A DNA stretch of 64,000 bases from Ignavibacteriota bacterium. GTDB lineage: Bacteria > Bacteroidota > Ignavibacteria > Ignavibacteriales > Melioribacteraceae. The translations under genes and the position numbers were made by a program. The notes below the pieces were generated by a model that saw only the letters and a list, made by a program, of their open reading frames with translations, searched no databases and was not told where the DNA came from. Positions 42,912 through 54,008 of the stretch are shown here, piece by piece (positions within the stretch are counted from its first letter, which is position 1; each line of letters begins with the position of its first letter). The DNA is taken from positions 1 through 64,000 of the forward strand of contig PAAX01000027.1 of NCBI GenBank assembly GCA_002698995.1, written 5' to 3'.

Positions 42912-44276
42912 TTACCTAATCCAAACAGTTTTGATGTTTACAAATTCTTTAATTCCGTAATGGGAAAGTTCTCTTCCGTAACCGCTGATGTTGATTCCAC
43001 CAAAAGGTAGTCTGGGATCCGACTTCACCATTCCATTAATAAAAACCGAACCAGATTCAATTTGATGCGCAAACTTTTTTGCTTTATTTAAGTCACTGGT
43101 CCAAAGCGAAGCTCCTAATCCAAAATCAGTATCATTTGCAATTCTTATTGCATCCTCTTCATCTTCAGCTTTAATTACTGATGCAGCCGGACCAAATAAT
43201 TCTTCACTATATGCAGGCATTTCCTTTGTAAGATTAGCAATAACTGTCGGTTCGTAATAAAATCCTTTTCTGTTTATTCTTTTACCGCCGGTTAAAACTT
43301 CAGCTCCCATTTTTAATGATTTTTGAATTTGAGTATCCAATTCAATTAATAAATCTTCTCTTGCCAACGGTCCTAGGTCTGTATCAGCTTCCATCGGATC
43401 TCCGATTTTTACTGACTTCATTTTTTCGACAAATTTATTTGCAAATTCATCATAGACTTCTTTTTGTATTATAAATCTTTTTGCAGCAATGCAGCTTTGG
43501 CCATTATTAATTAATCTTGCAGTTACAGCAGTTGAAACCGCTTCATCAATATTTGCATCGCTCAATACAATAAATGGATCACTTCCCCCAAGTTCCATAA
43601 CAGTTTTTTTTAACTTACTGCCGCAAGCTTCCGCAACTTTTTTACCGGCATATTCACTACCGGTTAAAGTAGCGGCTTTCACGTAAGGATTATCAATAAC
43701 CTCTTTCACCTGCTTTGATTCAATCAACAGATTTGTGAAGCATCCTTTTGGAAAACCTGCAAGAGTAAAAACTTCATCAATTGCAATGGCACTTTGTGGC
43801 ACGTTTGAGGCATGTTTAAGAAGACCTACATTACCAGCCATTAATGCAGGAGCGGCAAATCTAAATACCTGCCAAAATGGAAAATTCCATGGCATAACTG
43901 CTAAAACAACTCCAATCGGATCAAACTGAACGTAGCTTAGTGATGCATCTGTTTCAATAATTTCTTTGCTTAATATATCTTCTGCATTTTCAGCGTAATA
44001 TTTACAAACCCAAGCACATTTCTCAACTTCTGAAACTGACTGCTTAATTGGTTTTCCCATTTCTAGTGTTAATATTTCAGCATACTCATTTTTCTTTTTT
44101 AAAAGAACATCTGAGGCTTTAAGCATTAAACTTTTTCTTTCCTCAAAAGAAATATTTTTCCAATTTTCGAATCTCTTCTGTGCAATATTTACTTTCTGAA
44201 TAATTTCTTCGGAAGTTAACGGTGAAAAGGTTTTAATAATATTTTCATCAGCCGGATTTACAGTTTGAATTGCCAT
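42912..44276 (-). CDS. NAD(P)-dependent succinate-semialdehyde dehydrogenase
   Basis: About 454 residues from ATG 44276; an in-frame ATG at 44288 adds four residues and lacks a ribosome-binding site. It oxidises succinate semialdehyde, or a related aldehyde, to the acid. Aldehyde dehydrogenase motifs are [44 protein letters not shown] (catalytic Glu) and [11 protein letters not shown] (catalytic Cys). Length and [19 protein letters not shown] match the YneI/Sad type. No gab genes are near. Specificity inferred from family. Confidence 0.9.
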   Translation of the reverse strand: MAIQTVNPADENIIKTFSPLTSEEIIQKVNIAQKRFENWKNISFEERKSLMLKASDVLLKKKNEYAEILTLEMGKPIKQSVSEVEKCAWVCKYYAENAEDILSKEIIETDASLSYVQFDPIGVVLAVMPWNFPFWQVFRFAAPALMAGNVGLLKHASNVPQSAIAIDEVFTLAGFPKGCFTNLLIESKQVKEVIDNPYVKAATLTGSEYAGKKVAEACGSKLKKTVMELGGSDPFIVLSDANIDEAVSTAVTARLINNGQSCIAAKRFIIQKEVYDEFANKFVEKMKSVKIGDPMEADTDLGPLAREDLLIELDTQIQKSLKMGAEVLTGGKRINRKGFYYEPTVIANLTKEMPAYSEELFGPAASVIKAEDEEDAIRIANDTDFGLGASLWTSDLNKAKKFAHQIESGSVFINGMVKSDPRLPFGGINISGYGRELSHYGIKEFVNIKTVWIR

Positions 44277-44377
44277 TTTTGATCTCATTTGTTTTTATTT
44301 GTAGTTAGTAAAAAATGTAAATCTTTATATAAAAAGCAAATTTATCTATCATACAAAAAATATAGAAGTAGGGAAAT

Positions 44378-44737
44378 ATGAATCAAACAAACACAAAGTT
44401 AATAGTAGCAGGAATCTTTGGATTTCTAGCGGTTGCAATTGGAGCATTCGGTGCGCATGGATTGAAAAGTATTCTTTCCGAAAAAATGATTCAGACTTAC
44501 AATACCGGAGTTTTATATCATTTAGTTCATTCGGCAGTTCTTCTTGCATTAGCTTTGACTGACAAAGTGAAATTTAACAAATCATTTTATATGATAATGA
44601 CAGGTATAATTCTGTTCTCATTTTCATTATACATATACGCTGTAACAGGAATAACTTTTCTAGCAATGATAACACCATTTGGCGGAGTAAGTTTTTTAAT
44701 TGGATGGGGAATGATTATAAAAGAAGGAATAAAATAG
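44378..44737 (+). CDS. DUF423 family membrane protein
   Basis: 119 residues, four membrane helices. The start FGFLAVAIGAFGAHGLKSILSE and TGVLYHLVHSAVLL plus ITPFGGVSFLIGWG are the DUF423 (YgdD) signature. Inner-membrane protein of unknown function. It is divergent from the aldehyde dehydrogenase gene and ends in a terminator hairpin. Confidence 0.93.
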   Translation: MNQTNTKLIVAGIFGFLAVAIGAFGAHGLKSILSEKMIQTYNTGVLYHLVHSAVLLALALTDKVKFNKSFYMIMTGIILFSFSLYIYAVTGITFLAMITPFGGVSFLIGWGMIIKEGIK

Positions 44738-44764
44738 AGGAACGCTTGATTAAACGTTCCTCTA
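44735..44764. terminator. Bidirectional terminator between DUF423 and aconitase genes
   Basis: TAGAGGAACG (44735-44744) and CGTTCCTCTA (44755-44764) pair exactly across a 10-base loop. The left arm includes the DUF423 stop codon, and the aconitase stop is ten bases further, so both transcripts end here. Confidence 0.8.
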
Positions 44765-44773
44765 TAATTTTAT

Positions 44774-47041
44774 TTATGCATTTTGCTTTGCAATTAAATT
44801 CAAAGCACTTCCGGCTTTAAACCATTCAATTTGATTTTCATTAAATGTATGATTCAAAACTGCTTCATCAGTTGATCCATCTGAATGTTTAATAACGAGT
44901 TTCAATTGAGAATCCGGAGCTAATTCTTTTAATCCTATTATACTTAGCTTATCATCTTCATTAATTTTATCATAATCTTTAGGATCAGCAAAAGTTAATG
45001 GAAGCATTCCTTGTTTCTTAAGATTAGTTTCATGTATTCTTGCAAAACTTTTTACAATAATTGCTTTACCGCCAAGATGTCTTGGCTCCATTGCTGCATG
45101 TTCTCTTGACGAACCTTCACCATAGTTTTCATCTCCAACAACAATCCATCCCAATCCTTTTGATTTATAATCTCTAGCAACTTCATGAACTACTTTATAC
45201 TCACCGGTAAATTGATTTTTAACCTCACCGGCTTTATCGGTAAATGCATTTATTGCTCCTAAAAACATATTGTTAGAAATATTATCAAGATGTCCGCGGA
45301 ATCTTAACCAAGGTCCTGCCATTGAAATATGATCTGTTGTACATTTTCCTTTTGCTTTTAATAATAAAGGAAGGTCTTCATAATCGTTTCCATCCCAAGA
45401 CTGGAATTTATCTAAAAGCTGAAGTCTATCACTTTCTTTATCAACAATAACATCAACATTTTGTTTTGCTTCTTTTGATAAAGGAGCAATATAACCTTCT
45501 TCTCCTTTTGAGAAACCGGTTGATGGTAATTCTAATCCGGTTGGAGGATCAAGTTTAATTTTTTCTCCATTTTCATTTACAAGTTCATCGGTAACTGGAT
45601 TAAATGTCAAGTCTCCCGCAATTGCTAAAGCTGTAGTAATTTCGGGACTTGCAACGAATGCCAATGTATTTGGATTCCCGTCATTTCTTTTTGCAAAGTT
45701 TCTGTTAAATGAAGTTACAATTGTATTTCTTTCTCCATTTTCATTATCCATTCTTTTCCACATACCAATACAAGGACCGCAGGCATTAGCTAATACAACT
45801 CCACCAACATCAGTAAGAGTTTTAAGCTGTCCGTCTCTTTCAATTGTGGCTCTTACCTGTTCTGAGCCGGGAGTAATAGTGAACTGAGATTTAGCTTTTA
45901 ATCCCTTTGACATTGCTTGTCTTGCAATACTTGCTGCACGATCAATGTCTTCGTAAGAAGAATTTGTACAGCTTCCAATTAAAGCAACAGAAATTTTTGA
46001 AGGATAATCTTTTTCTTTAACAGCTTCTTTCATTTTAGAAATTGGCCAAGCTAAATCTGGAGTAAAAGGACCATTCAAATGAGGTTCTAATTCATTTAGA
46101 TTAATTTCAATAACTTGATCAAAATATTTATCTGGATTTGCGTAAACATCTTCATCACTTCTTAACAAACCCATATTTTGTTCTGCCATTTCAGCAACGT
46201 CGGCTCTTTCAGTACTTCTTAAATAATCAGCCATTTTTTTATCGAAACCAAAAATTGAAGTTGTTGCACCAATTTCAGCTCCCATATTGCAGATAGTTCC
46301 TTTACCAGTAGCTGAAATTGAATCCGCTCCTTCACCAAAATATTCAACTATTGCACCTGTTCCCCCTTTAACAGTAAGGATTCCGGCAACTTTTAGAATT
46401 ACATCTTTCGGTGAAGTCCAGCCATTCATTTTACCAGTTAACTTAACACCGATAAGTTTCGGCCATTTTAATTCCCAAGGCATTCCGGCCATAACATCAA
46501 CTGCATCAGCACCGCCAACGCCAATTGCAATCATTCCAAGTCCGCCGGCATTTGGAGTATGAGAATCAGTTCCAATCATCATTCCGCCTGGGAAAGCATA
46601 ATTTTCCAAAACTACTTGGTGAATAATTCCTGCTCCCGGTTTCCAGAAACCAACACCAAATTTCTTTGAGATTGATTCAAGAAAATCATAAACTTCTTTA
46701 TTTTCATCCTTAGCTCTGTTCAAATCATCTTCCGCACCTACTTGAGCTTGAATCAAGTGATCGCAGTGAACCGTAGAAGGAACAGCAGCGGAATCTCTTC
46801 CGGCATGCATAAATTGAAGAAGTGCCATTTGGGCTGTAGCATCCTGCATTGCAACTCTATCTGGAGCTAAATCAACATAATCTTTCCCTCTTACATATTC
46901 TCTTGTTGGAGTTTCCCATAAATGGGAGTATAGTATTTTTTCCGCAAGAGTTAATGATCTACCAAGAATTTTCTTAGCTGCATTTTGTTTATCAGCCATT
47001 TCTGTATAAACTTTTTTGATCATATCTAAATTTTCAGTCAT
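44774..47041 (-). CDS. Aconitate hydratase
   Basis: 755 residues, mitochondrial-type aconitase length. It interconverts citrate and isocitrate in the TCA cycle and holds a [4Fe-4S] cluster. Cluster cysteines appear in [15 protein letters not shown] and [11 protein letters not shown]. Further motifs are [40 protein letters not shown] and the C-terminal swivel domain with [31 protein letters not shown] precedes the ATG. Monocistronic. Confidence 0.97.
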   Translation of the reverse strand: MTENLDMIKKVYTEMADKQNAAKKILGRSLTLAEKILYSHLWETPTREYVRGKDYVDLAPDRVAMQDATAQMALLQFMHAGRDSAAVPSTVHCDHLIQAQVGAEDDLNRAKDENKEVYDFLESISKKFGVGFWKPGAGIIHQVVLENYAFPGGMMIGTDSHTPNAGGLGMIAIGVGGADAVDVMAGMPWELKWPKLIGVKLTGKMNGWTSPKDVILKVAGILTVKGGTGAIVEYFGEGADSISATGKGTICNMGAEIGATTSIFGFDKKMADYLRSTERADVAEMAEQNMGLLRSDEDVYANPDKYFDQVIEINLNELEPHLNGPFTPDLAWPISKMKEAVKEKDYPSKISVALIGSCTNSSYEDIDRAASIARQAMSKGLKAKSQFTITPGSEQVRATIERDGQLKTLTDVGGVVLANACGPCIGMWKRMDNENGERNTIVTSFNRNFAKRNDGNPNTLAFVASPEITTALAIAGDLTFNPVTDELVNENGEKIKLDPPTGLELPSTGFSKGEEGYIAPLSKEAKQNVDVIVDKESDRLQLLDKFQSWDGNDYEDLPLLLKAKGKCTTDHISMAGPWLRFRGHLDNISNNMFLGAINAFTDKAGEVKNQFTGEYKVVHEVARDYKSKGLGWIVVGDENYGEGSSREHAAMEPRHLGGKAIIVKSFARIHETNLKKQGMLPLTFADPKDYDKINEDDKLSIIGLKELAPDSQLKLVIKHSDGSTDEAVLNHTFNENQIEWFKAGSALNLIAKQNA

Positions 47042-47188
47042 AATATCACCTTTAGTTTTTAATATGTTGCGAATATATGGAATTTAGTTTTTATTTTCTT
47101 TTTATAAGATGCAGTTAATTTTTATTGGAACGTAATTTTATAAACTTTTTTATAAACGATTCCGTTTACCATCTAAATTGAGGAAAGA

Positions 47189-48118
47189 ATGAGTTTACAA
47201 GAAAATGAAGCAATTTTAACTATTTGTCTAATGGCAGCATTTGCTGATGGATCAAAAAGTGAAGAGGAAAGAAATAACTTCAAAAGTATAATGGATAGCC
47301 TTGGTGGAGAAGTCTCTCCAAACTTATTTCAGAATGTACTATTAAAGAAAATTACTTTAGAAGAGGCAGCGGGTAAACTAGAAACAAATGAATCAAAAAC
47401 TCTTGCTTATGAAATGGCTGTTTATTTATGTGATTCAGATAATTTGATTAATAATAAGGAAAAGGAATTTTTAGATAGATTAAAAAACCTGCTGAATATA
47501 GAATCAAATACTGCTGAAACGATTGAGAAGCAAGGAGAAGAAATTGCGGTTATTCCGGTTAAAGAAACTTTTGAAATTCCTTCAGCTCCAAATTTTGATG
47601 CTGAAATCAACAAAATGATTTTAAATTACTCGATTCTAAATGGTGCTTTAGAACTGCTTCCTCAATCTTTGGCAACTATGGCTATAATTCCTTTACAGAC
47701 TAAAATGGTTTACAGAATCGGCAAGTATTATAACTATGATTTGGATTCGGGACACATAAAAGAATTTATTACAACCATAGGACTAGGATTTACATCTCAG
47801 GTTTTAGAAGGATATGCAAGAAAGTTAATTGGAGGTTTTGCGAAAAAATTTATTGGTAAAATGGGGAAAGGAATTGCTTCCGCAGCCACAGGTGCTGCGT
47901 TTTCATTCGGTTCCACTTATGCAATTGGAAAGGTTGCACACAGTTATTATTCAAGCGGAAGAAAATTAAACACAGATCAATTAAGAAATTTATTTTCAAA
48001 ATTTTCTGACGAATCAAAATCACTTTACACAAAATACCAGGGTGAGATTCAGAATAAGGCAAGAAATATAAATGTTAATGAGATTCTTCCAATGATTAAA
48101 GGTAATAGATTATTTTAA
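47189..48118 (+). CDS. TerB-like and DUF697-like domain protein
   Basis: 309 residues. The N-terminal 110 residues are all-helical with acidic repeats (LMAAFADGSKSEEERNNF and VYLCDSDNLINNKEKEFL), as in TerB/DjlA-type domains. The C-terminal part (about 150-300) has NYSILNGALELLPQSLATMAIIPLQTKMVYRIGKYY and a Gly/Ala-rich membrane-associating stretch, resembling DUF697 (YcjF). Likely membrane-bound; function unknown. GAGGAAAG precedes the ATG, and a hairpin follows the stop. Confidence 0.8.
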   Translation: MSLQENEAILTICLMAAFADGSKSEEERNNFKSIMDSLGGEVSPNLFQNVLLKKITLEEAAGKLETNESKTLAYEMAVYLCDSDNLINNKEKEFLDRLKNLLNIESNTAETIEKQGEEIAVIPVKETFEIPSAPNFDAEINKMILNYSILNGALELLPQSLATMAIIPLQTKMVYRIGKYYNYDLDSGHIKEFITTIGLGFTSQVLEGYARKLIGGFAKKFIGKMGKGIASAATGAAFSFGSTYAIGKVAHSYYSSGRKLNTDQLRNLFSKFSDESKSLYTKYQGEIQNKARNINVNEILPMIKGNRLF

Positions 48119-48133
48119 TTTTATCTTTGAATT

Positions 48134-48159
48134 ATCGGGTATAATTATTTATACCCGAT
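48134..48159. terminator. Terminator hairpin between convergent genes
   Basis: ATCGGGTATAA (48134-48144) and TTATACCCGAT (48149-48159) form an 11-bp stem with a 4-base loop, 16 bases after the TerB/DUF697 stop and 30 bases from the uvrB stop. Either strand could use it. Confidence 0.8.
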
Positions 48160-48189
48160 TTGCTGAATTGTATAAAAAGAAAATATTAA

Positions 48190-50211
48190 TTAGGACTGTT
48201 TCTTCATAATTTTCTGCAGTTTTTCAATTTCATCTCTTAAAAGAGCCGCTTTCTCAAACTCTAAATTTTTTGCGGCTTCAAGCATTTCTTCTGTCATTTG
48301 TTCAATTAAATCATTCTGCTGTTCGGCAGTCATATATTTTATTACCGGCTCAGCAACCTTAGCAAATGCTGCTTCTTTTTCAGGTTCTTTTTTTCTTAGC
48401 TCTGCAATTGATGTTGAAGAAAGAATTTCTTCTCTCGATTTGAAAACAGTCTTTGGAGTAATTCCATGTTCTTCATTATACTTCTGTTGAATTTCTCTTC
48501 TTCTGTTAGTTTCTTCAATTGTTTTTCGCATCGATTCAGTAATAATATCAGCATACATAATAACTTTTCCGTCAACATTACGTGCTGTTCTTCCGGCTGT
48601 CTGCATTAAGGATCGTTCGCTTCTTAAAAATCCTTCCTTATCTGCATCAATAATAGCAACAAGAGAAACTTCGGGAAGATCTAATCCTTCTCTTAAAAGG
48701 TTTACACCGACCAATACATCAAAATCGCCAATTCTTAAATCTCTTATTATTTCTACTCTTTCGAGCGAATCAATATCGCTATGAATGTAACGGACTAAAA
48801 TTCCAAGTTTATCTAAATAATCGGTTAAATCCTCAGCCATTTTTTTAGTTAATGTTGTAACTAAAGTTCTCTCTTTTCGTTTAACTCTGGCTTTTATTTC
48901 ACCAATTAAATCATCAATCTGACCTTTAATTGGTCTTACTATAATTTCGGGATCAAGCAAGCCGGTAGGGCGAATTATTTGTTCAACAAACGAACCGCCG
49001 CTTTGCTGAAGTTCATAATCGCCCGGAGTTGCACTAACATAAATTATATTATTGGTAAGCTTTTGATATTCCTCAAACTTTAAAGGACGGTTATCCATTG
49101 CAGATGGAAGTCTAAATCCATGTTCTACCAAAACTTCTTTTCTTGCTCTATCACCGTTATACATTCCTCTAATTTGAGGAATAGTAACGTGCGATTCATC
49201 AATAATTAAAAGATAATCTTTGGGGAAATAATCAAACAAGCATGAAGGTCTTGATCCCGGCGGTCTTCCATCCATGTGTCTGGAATAATTTTCAATTCCC
49301 GAGCAGTAACCAATTTCCTTAATCATTTCAATATCAAACCGGGTTCTCTGTTCAAGTCTTTGGGCTTCAACATACTTTTCCTGATCCCAAAAATATTTCA
49401 ATCTTTCTTTTAATTCTTCTTCAATAGAACGAATTGCCCATTCTGTTTTTGATTTATCAGTAACAAAATATTTAGCCGGATATATTGGAACAGAATCGGT
49501 TTCACTTAATACTTCTCCTGTGAGCGAATCAATAATTGATATTTTTTCAATTTCATCTCCCCAGAATTCAACTCTAACCGCTTCTTCATATTGATAGGCC
49601 GGAATAATTTCAACTACATCTCCTCTTGCTCTAAATGTTCCTCTTGTAAATTCTGCATCATTTCTGTTATAATAAATATCAATTAACTTTCTTAAAAGTT
49701 CTTTGCGGTCAATTTCTAATCCTTTTTTTAAGAATAGAATTTGATTTGCATATTCATCGGGTGCACCTATACCATAAATACAACTTACGGAAGCAACAAT
49801 AATTACATCGTTTCTTCCTTCAATTAATGAAGTTGTAGCTTTAAGTCTTAGCCTGTCAATTTCTTCATTAATGGAGAAATCTTTCTCGATGTACAAATCA
49901 CGTTTTACTACATAAGCTTCCGGCTGATAATAATCATAGTAGCTTATAAAAAACTCAACTGCATTATTTGGAAAGAATGATTTGAACTCACTATAAAGCT
50001 GTGCAGCAAGAGTTTTATTATGAGAAATAATTAGAGTAGGTTTGTTTACTTGAGCAATTACATTGGACATAGTAAAAGTTTTACCACTTCCCGTAACCCC
50101 AAGCAGTACTTGGTGTTTATGATTTTTTTCCAATCCTTCAAGCAATTCCTTTATTGCATTCGGCTGATCACCGGAAGGTTTATAATTAGATGAAAGTTGA
50201 AACTTATTCAT
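48190..50211 (-). CDS. uvrB: UvrABC system protein B
   Basis: 673 residues. DNA-damage-recognition helicase subunit of nucleotide excision repair, working with UvrA and UvrC. Walker [11 protein letters not shown] (about 40-49), the beta-hairpin [10 protein letters not shown], helicase motifs [10 protein letters not shown] and QTAGRTARN, and the C-terminal UVR domain ([20 protein letters not shown]-like) are all present. It follows a small OB-fold gene by only four bases and may be co-transcribed with it. Confidence 0.98.
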   Translation of the reverse strand: MNKFQLSSNYKPSGDQPNAIKELLEGLEKNHKHQVLLGVTGSGKTFTMSNVIAQVNKPTLIISHNKTLAAQLYSEFKSFFPNNAVEFFISYYDYYQPEAYVVKRDLYIEKDFSINEEIDRLRLKATTSLIEGRNDVIIVASVSCIYGIGAPDEYANQILFLKKGLEIDRKELLRKLIDIYYNRNDAEFTRGTFRARGDVVEIIPAYQYEEAVRVEFWGDEIEKISIIDSLTGEVLSETDSVPIYPAKYFVTDKSKTEWAIRSIEEELKERLKYFWDQEKYVEAQRLEQRTRFDIEMIKEIGYCSGIENYSRHMDGRPPGSRPSCLFDYFPKDYLLIIDESHVTIPQIRGMYNGDRARKEVLVEHGFRLPSAMDNRPLKFEEYQKLTNNIIYVSATPGDYELQQSGGSFVEQIIRPTGLLDPEIIVRPIKGQIDDLIGEIKARVKRKERTLVTTLTKKMAEDLTDYLDKLGILVRYIHSDIDSLERVEIIRDLRIGDFDVLVGVNLLREGLDLPEVSLVAIIDADKEGFLRSERSLMQTAGRTARNVDGKVIMYADIITESMRKTIEETNRRREIQQKYNEEHGITPKTVFKSREEILSSTSIAELRKKEPEKEAAFAKVAEPVIKYMTAEQQNDLIEQMTEEMLEAAKNLEFEKAALLRDEIEKLQKIMKKQS

Positions 50212-50215
50212 AAGA

Positions 50216-50563
50216 TTAATTTAAAGAAACTCCATGTGCATGAAAACCGCTTCCGGAAAGATGTCCCGTTAATTTAAGTCTATCGGCAACTTCCATTCCA
50301 TCAGGAAGCATTAGTGGACCAACAACTTGAGTTTCTCTTCCACTAATATCTTTAACATAAAAAACTGATCCACCTTGTCTTTGATCTCTGACAATTCCTT
50401 TCTCTTTCACAAATTCAACAATTATATCAACAGAAGCATGACTGTTTGGATCAAAATCAGCAAATGAACCTAATTCATCAGTCGGTGCAAAATAAAAAGT
50501 ATATAAAAGAATTGCGGCCGCAACTACCAATCCGGGTAAAATAAATTTCTCATATTTTTTCAT
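50216..50563 (-). CDS. Small membrane-anchored OB-fold-like protein (CcmE-like)
   Basis: 115 residues. One N-terminal membrane helix ([20 protein letters not shown]) and a small beta domain outside the membrane, with strands [36 protein letters not shown] and [22 protein letters not shown]. The topology and the placing of strands resemble the haem chaperone CcmE, but the C-terminal HxxxY haem-binding motif is not present, and no other ccm gene is near. A general OB-fold envelope protein is the safer call. Four bases from uvrB. Confidence 0.6.
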   Translation of the reverse strand: MKKYEKFILPGLVVAAAILLYTFYFAPTDELGSFADFDPNSHASVDIIVEFVKEKGIVRDQRQGGSVFYVKDISGRETQVVGPLMLPDGMEVADRLKLTGHLSGSGFHAHGVSLN

Positions 50564-50789
50564 TATCTATTTCCTTTATTTTTTGTTTTCATTTTAGATT
50601 TTAGTCGGTAAAAATAACAAGAAGAAAAATAATATAGGGATTAATCGTAATTCAAAAATTCGGTTCAATTTAAGTTTAATTGCTTTGAAACAAAATTGCC
50701 TTATAATCGTTTAATAAAATAATTTTGAACTTGAATCCCGAATTCTTGTTATAATAATTTAATTTCTCTTTTCATTTATAGGATATTTA

Positions 50790-52019
50790 ATGCCGTTTGT
50801 AATTCGTTTAGCGCTGACTTTTTTACTTTTATCTTTTTTTCAATATTACTTTATCAAAAAAAGTAAATCTTCTTTGAAAGGTTTTTTCGGAGAAAGAAAA
50901 TTTACTTATGTAACATGGATAATTTTAATTCTGTTAAATACTTATCCCCTTGGTATTTTGCTTTACTATTTAACTGTCACATTTATATTTCAAGAGAGTT
51001 TTATTCCTCCGCAGAGTTATCTGGTTGATTATCTTCTTATCTATCCTTTTTGGATCTCTTTCTTGATAGTTTTTCAATCAATTTTATTTTTACTTACTCT
51101 TGATATAATTAGAATTCCTATTACCTATTTCAAAAAATCAAATAAGGATTCTATCAACAAAATTTTCAGAAGAATTTCCTTTGTAGTGATTGCATTTTTT
51201 GTCATTTATGTTCCGGTTAGAGTTATTTATGATTTAAACTCCGTTGATATAAGAGAAGTAAATTATTTTGTTGAAACAGATTCCAAAACTCAATTTAATT
51301 ATAGAATAGCTTTTATTTCTGATGTTCAGGCTGATAGATATACTTCCGACACCAGACTTGATAAATTTATGAACACAGTAAATTCTGCTGATCCCGATCT
51401 AGTGCTGATTGCAGGTGACATAATTACCAACACACCATTTTATATTGATTATGCTGCGGAAAAATTATCAACTATTAAATCCAAAGATGGAGTTTTCAGC
51501 TGTGTTGGTGATCATGATAATTGGGCTTACAGAGGAGAAACCGAAAGAAGCCGTAAAGAAATATCAGATGCACTAAATAAGTATAAAATTCAATTTGTTG
51601 ATAATGATATTAGAAAATTTTCTGTGAATGGGAAATCATTAGGTGTCGCATTTCTAACCGATACTTACACAGAAAGAATTAATGAAAGTACTGTTGAAAG
51701 ACTTTTGGATTCGCTGAAAAATGATGACATAAAAATTGTATTAACTCATCAGCCAGGCAGATATATAATTGAATCTGCCGTAAAAAAAGATTTTCATTTG
51801 GTTTTAGCCGGACATACACACGGAGGACAGATTACGTTTTTATATCCGTTCTTTAATCCAAGTGTTACGCATTTTGAAACAAATTTGGTTAGAGGAGATT
51901 TTTGGTTTGATGATTTACTGCTTATTGTAACTCCCGGATTAGGAATGTCTTTAGCTCCGGTGCGATATAATGCAACTCCGGAAGTTACAGTAATAAATAT
52001 TAGGAATAAGGCATTATAA
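50790..52019 (+). CDS. Membrane-anchored metallophosphoesterase, variant metal site
   Basis: 409 residues: four or so N-terminal membrane helices (1-160) and a calcineurin-type phosphoesterase domain (about 170-405). Motifs read FISDVQADR, LIAGDIITNT, CVGDHDNW, LTHQPGRY and LAGHTHGGQ. Compared with the family's D-x-H and GNH(D/E) boxes, the first His is Gln and the GNH Asn is Asp, while GDx and GHTH are kept. Activity may be altered or use a different metal pair. Substrate unknown. Its end overlaps the convergent gene by six bases. Confidence 0.85.
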   Translation: MPFVIRLALTFLLLSFFQYYFIKKSKSSLKGFFGERKFTYVTWIILILLNTYPLGILLYYLTVTFIFQESFIPPQSYLVDYLLIYPFWISFLIVFQSILFLLTLDIIRIPITYFKKSNKDSINKIFRRISFVVIAFFVIYVPVRVIYDLNSVDIREVNYFVETDSKTQFNYRIAFISDVQADRYTSDTRLDKFMNTVNSADPDLVLIAGDIITNTPFYIDYAAEKLSTIKSKDGVFSCVGDHDNWAYRGETERSRKEISDALNKYKIQFVDNDIRKFSVNGKSLGVAFLTDTYTERINESTVERLLDSLKNDDIKIVLTHQPGRYIIESAVKKDFHLVLAGHTHGGQITFLYPFFNPSVTHFETNLVRGDFWFDDLLLIVTPGLGMSLAPVRYNATPEVTVINIRNKAL

Positions 52020-52409
52020 CCTGAACGAAAGCCCCATTACAAATTGTTTTTGATTGTACATGTACTGATTATTATTAATTCCAAGATGAAGCTGAACCGG
52101 TACTTCATTTTGGAATTCCTGCAACTCTTGAGTTAATGATTTCTTTTCTTCTTTTTTACCTTCTTCCTTTGATTTTGCATCAGCTTTTGGTTTTACAAAT
52201 AACGCATGATAAATTACAAAACCAACAACTAATCCGGCAGCGACATACAAAAGAGTGTTATCGCTTTTGGGATCAACATTTTGAGCTGTTCCCCCGCCGC
52301 CAATATCTTCCATTATTCTGGATTGCGCATTTATATTAGAAAAGGAAACTGCTATAATAAAAATAGCCGATAGAGTAAACATTGAAAGTGTATCAAAAAA
52401 TTTTTTCAT
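52014..52409 (-). CDS. Exported protein with one membrane helix, hypothetical
   Basis: 131 residues. Signal peptide to about NINAQ, Gly-rich spacer, membrane helix TLLYVAAGLVVGFVIYHALF (about 53-72), a Lys/Glu-rich stretch, and a C-terminal tail QLHLGINNNQYMYNQKQFVMGLSFRL ending in an aromatic/hydrophobic strand-like pattern. No family recognised. Convergent with the metallophosphoesterase, overlapping by six bases. Confidence 0.7.
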   Translation of the reverse strand: MKKFFDTLSMFTLSAIFIIAVSFSNINAQSRIMEDIGGGGTAQNVDPKSDNTLLYVAAGLVVGFVIYHALFVKPKADAKSKEEGKKEEKKSLTQELQEFQNEVPVQLHLGINNNQYMYNQKQFVMGLSFRL

Positions 52410-52499
52410 AAAACTTCTCCAATAGAGTTTTGATTAAATAACCGAAAGTAAAATTAAATATCAAGATAAATAATAATGTGCATTTTTTATTCCAGGCAG

Positions 52500-52543
52500 G
52501 AAACCAATATGCCTTCGCAGAAAGGTCTGTGTATATGATTTCC
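52500..52543. other. Nested inverted repeats in intergenic space, unassigned
   Basis: AGGAAA (about 52499-52504) and TTTCCT (about 52538-52543) enclose an inner CCTT/AAGG pair (CCTTcgcagaAAGG). The intergenic stretch 52410-52673 holds no gene; this small structure is its only notable feature. No class was recognised. Confidence 0.25.
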
Positions 52544-52673
52544 TAAATTAATTTTTAATTATTCTAGATATTATCATACATGACGTAAAGGAAGTTAGAA
52601 CTAAAAATTCAGGACAAACAAAGATAATTTATCGCATTCAATTATAAATTATAAATTGTCATTCTAAATTATC

Positions 52674-52749
52674 TGGTACCCCCGGCAGGACTCGAACCTG
52701 CGCACATGGCTCCGGAGGCCAATGCTCTGATCCACTGAGCTACGGGGGC
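52674..52749 (-). tRNA. tRNA-Arg (anticodon CCG)
   Basis: On the minus strand the acceptor GCCCCCG pairs with CGGGGGT, the D-stem is GCTC/GAGC, the anticodon loop is CTCCGGA giving CCG, and the T-arm GCAGG-TTCGAGT-CCTGC is complete. The 3' CCA is encoded. CCG reads arginine CGG codons, rare in AT-rich genomes such as this. A single U-U at the top of the anticodon stem is the only mismatch seen. Confidence 0.95.
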
Positions 52750-52824
52750 ATTAATCACAAAAATATGTAATAGTTGCTGCAATAAAAAGAGTGTTAAAAG
52801 TTGTAGTAATAAAATATGGTATGA

Positions 52825-52858
52825 ATCTGAAGCATTCACTTTATTGAATGCTTCAGAT
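52825..52858. terminator. Terminator-like hairpin after the YitT gene
   Basis: ATCTGAAGCATTCA (52825-52838) and TGAATGCTTCAGAT (52845-52858) are perfect 14-bp arms with a 6-base loop, 12 bases beyond the YitT stop on the minus strand. There is no pure T-run, so termination is inferred from position. Confidence 0.6.
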
Positions 52859-52869
52859 AAAATTGGAAT

Positions 52870-53805
52870 TTAAATTCGCCGTCTGAAACCTTCACCTAAA
52901 ACTTCATGTACGTTATTTATAATTACAAACGCACTCGGATCAATTTCCTTAACTAATTCTGTTAACGTTCCAACTTCTTTTAGAGGAATTACTGTAAAAA
53001 TAACTTCGCGCTCTACGTTTTTGTATATCCCTCTTGATTTAAGTGCAGTAGCACCTCTACTTAAATTATTCATAATCGCATTTGTAATTTCTTCATACTT
53101 ATCCGAAATAATATAAGCTGCTCTAGCATAATCAAATCCGTCAATAATTACATCAACAAGTTTAGCAGAAACAAAAAGTAAAAAGAATGCATAAAGAGTT
53201 AAAGAGAAAGCAGGTCTATCCGGTGAAAGATCTTTTACGTCAATTATTAATCCAGCTAAAGCAATCACAAAAAAATCAACAAACATAATTGCCATACCGG
53301 GTTTAATTCCAAATTTCTTTTGAAGAATTGCAGCAACAATATCGGAACCGGCAGTTGTACCTTTGAACTTAAATATCAAGCCAAGACCAATCCCCAATAA
53401 AACTGCACCGATTAAAATCAAGAATAGAAAATCATTTTTAAACAAATCTTGAATTGTAGCTGTATCTTGAAGTCTTACGTAACTAAATCCGGGAATATCT
53501 CCTCTAAAGAAATCTATAAAGAATGAATTGATTGTAAATCCGTAAAAAGTTCTAACACCAAAACTTTTACCCAATTCTTTCAATCCCCAGATGTAAAGAG
53601 GAACATTGAACAGCCAGATCATCAAACCAACCGGAATTGAATTATTTGAAAGATAATGAACCGCCATAGAAAGTCCGCTTACGCCGCCGGGAACAACTTT
53701 AGCATCAACTAAGAAAACACCAATTGCAATTGCCATAATTGCGGCACCAATTGTTATCGCTATATAATCAATAATGGGATACTTATTAAATAACTTTTTT
53801 GCCAT
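52870..53805 (-). CDS. YitT family membrane protein (DUF161/DUF2179)
   Basis: 311 residues. Six or so membrane helices (about 1-215; AIAIGVFLVDAKVVPGGVSGLSMAVHYL, GTTAGSDIVAAILQKKFGIKPG) followed by the C-terminal cytoplasmic DUF2179 domain (about 225-305; ALKSRGIYKNVEREVIFTVI, DPSAFVIINNVHEVLGEGF). Function unknown; some members are proposed anion or metabolite channels. GAGGAG precedes the ATG. Confidence 0.93.
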   Translation of the reverse strand: MAKKLFNKYPIIDYIAITIGAAIMAIAIGVFLVDAKVVPGGVSGLSMAVHYLSNNSIPVGLMIWLFNVPLYIWGLKELGKSFGVRTFYGFTINSFFIDFFRGDIPGFSYVRLQDTATIQDLFKNDFLFLILIGAVLLGIGLGLIFKFKGTTAGSDIVAAILQKKFGIKPGMAIMFVDFFVIALAGLIIDVKDLSPDRPAFSLTLYAFFLLFVSAKLVDVIIDGFDYARAAYIISDKYEEITNAIMNNLSRGATALKSRGIYKNVEREVIFTVIPLKEVGTLTELVKEIDPSAFVIINNVHEVLGEGFRRRI

Positions 53806-54008
53806 GATCTCCTCATCAAATCACATTTATATTGTAATCTTTAATTTACATCAGGATAAGTTTATCCTGCTTTTTGAAAAAAATTCAACTCTAAAATTAA
53901 CGAGAATTTTTTCTCTATAAAAGAGAAATTAAAATTAATTTCTTATTATCGAAGAACTTTTAGCAAATTTACATGTAAAAGTTGAAAACTTATTAATTGA
54001 GGAATCAA

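Noticed and set aside
50216-50563. Genuine haem chaperone CcmE
   Set aside because: The C-terminal HxxxY haem-binding motif is absent and no other ccm gene is near, so only a CcmE-like fold is claimed.
52500-52543. Known structured RNA or riboswitch
   Set aside because: Only short nested stems are seen, with no match to any class that could be recognised by eye and no gene directly downstream in the right orientation.
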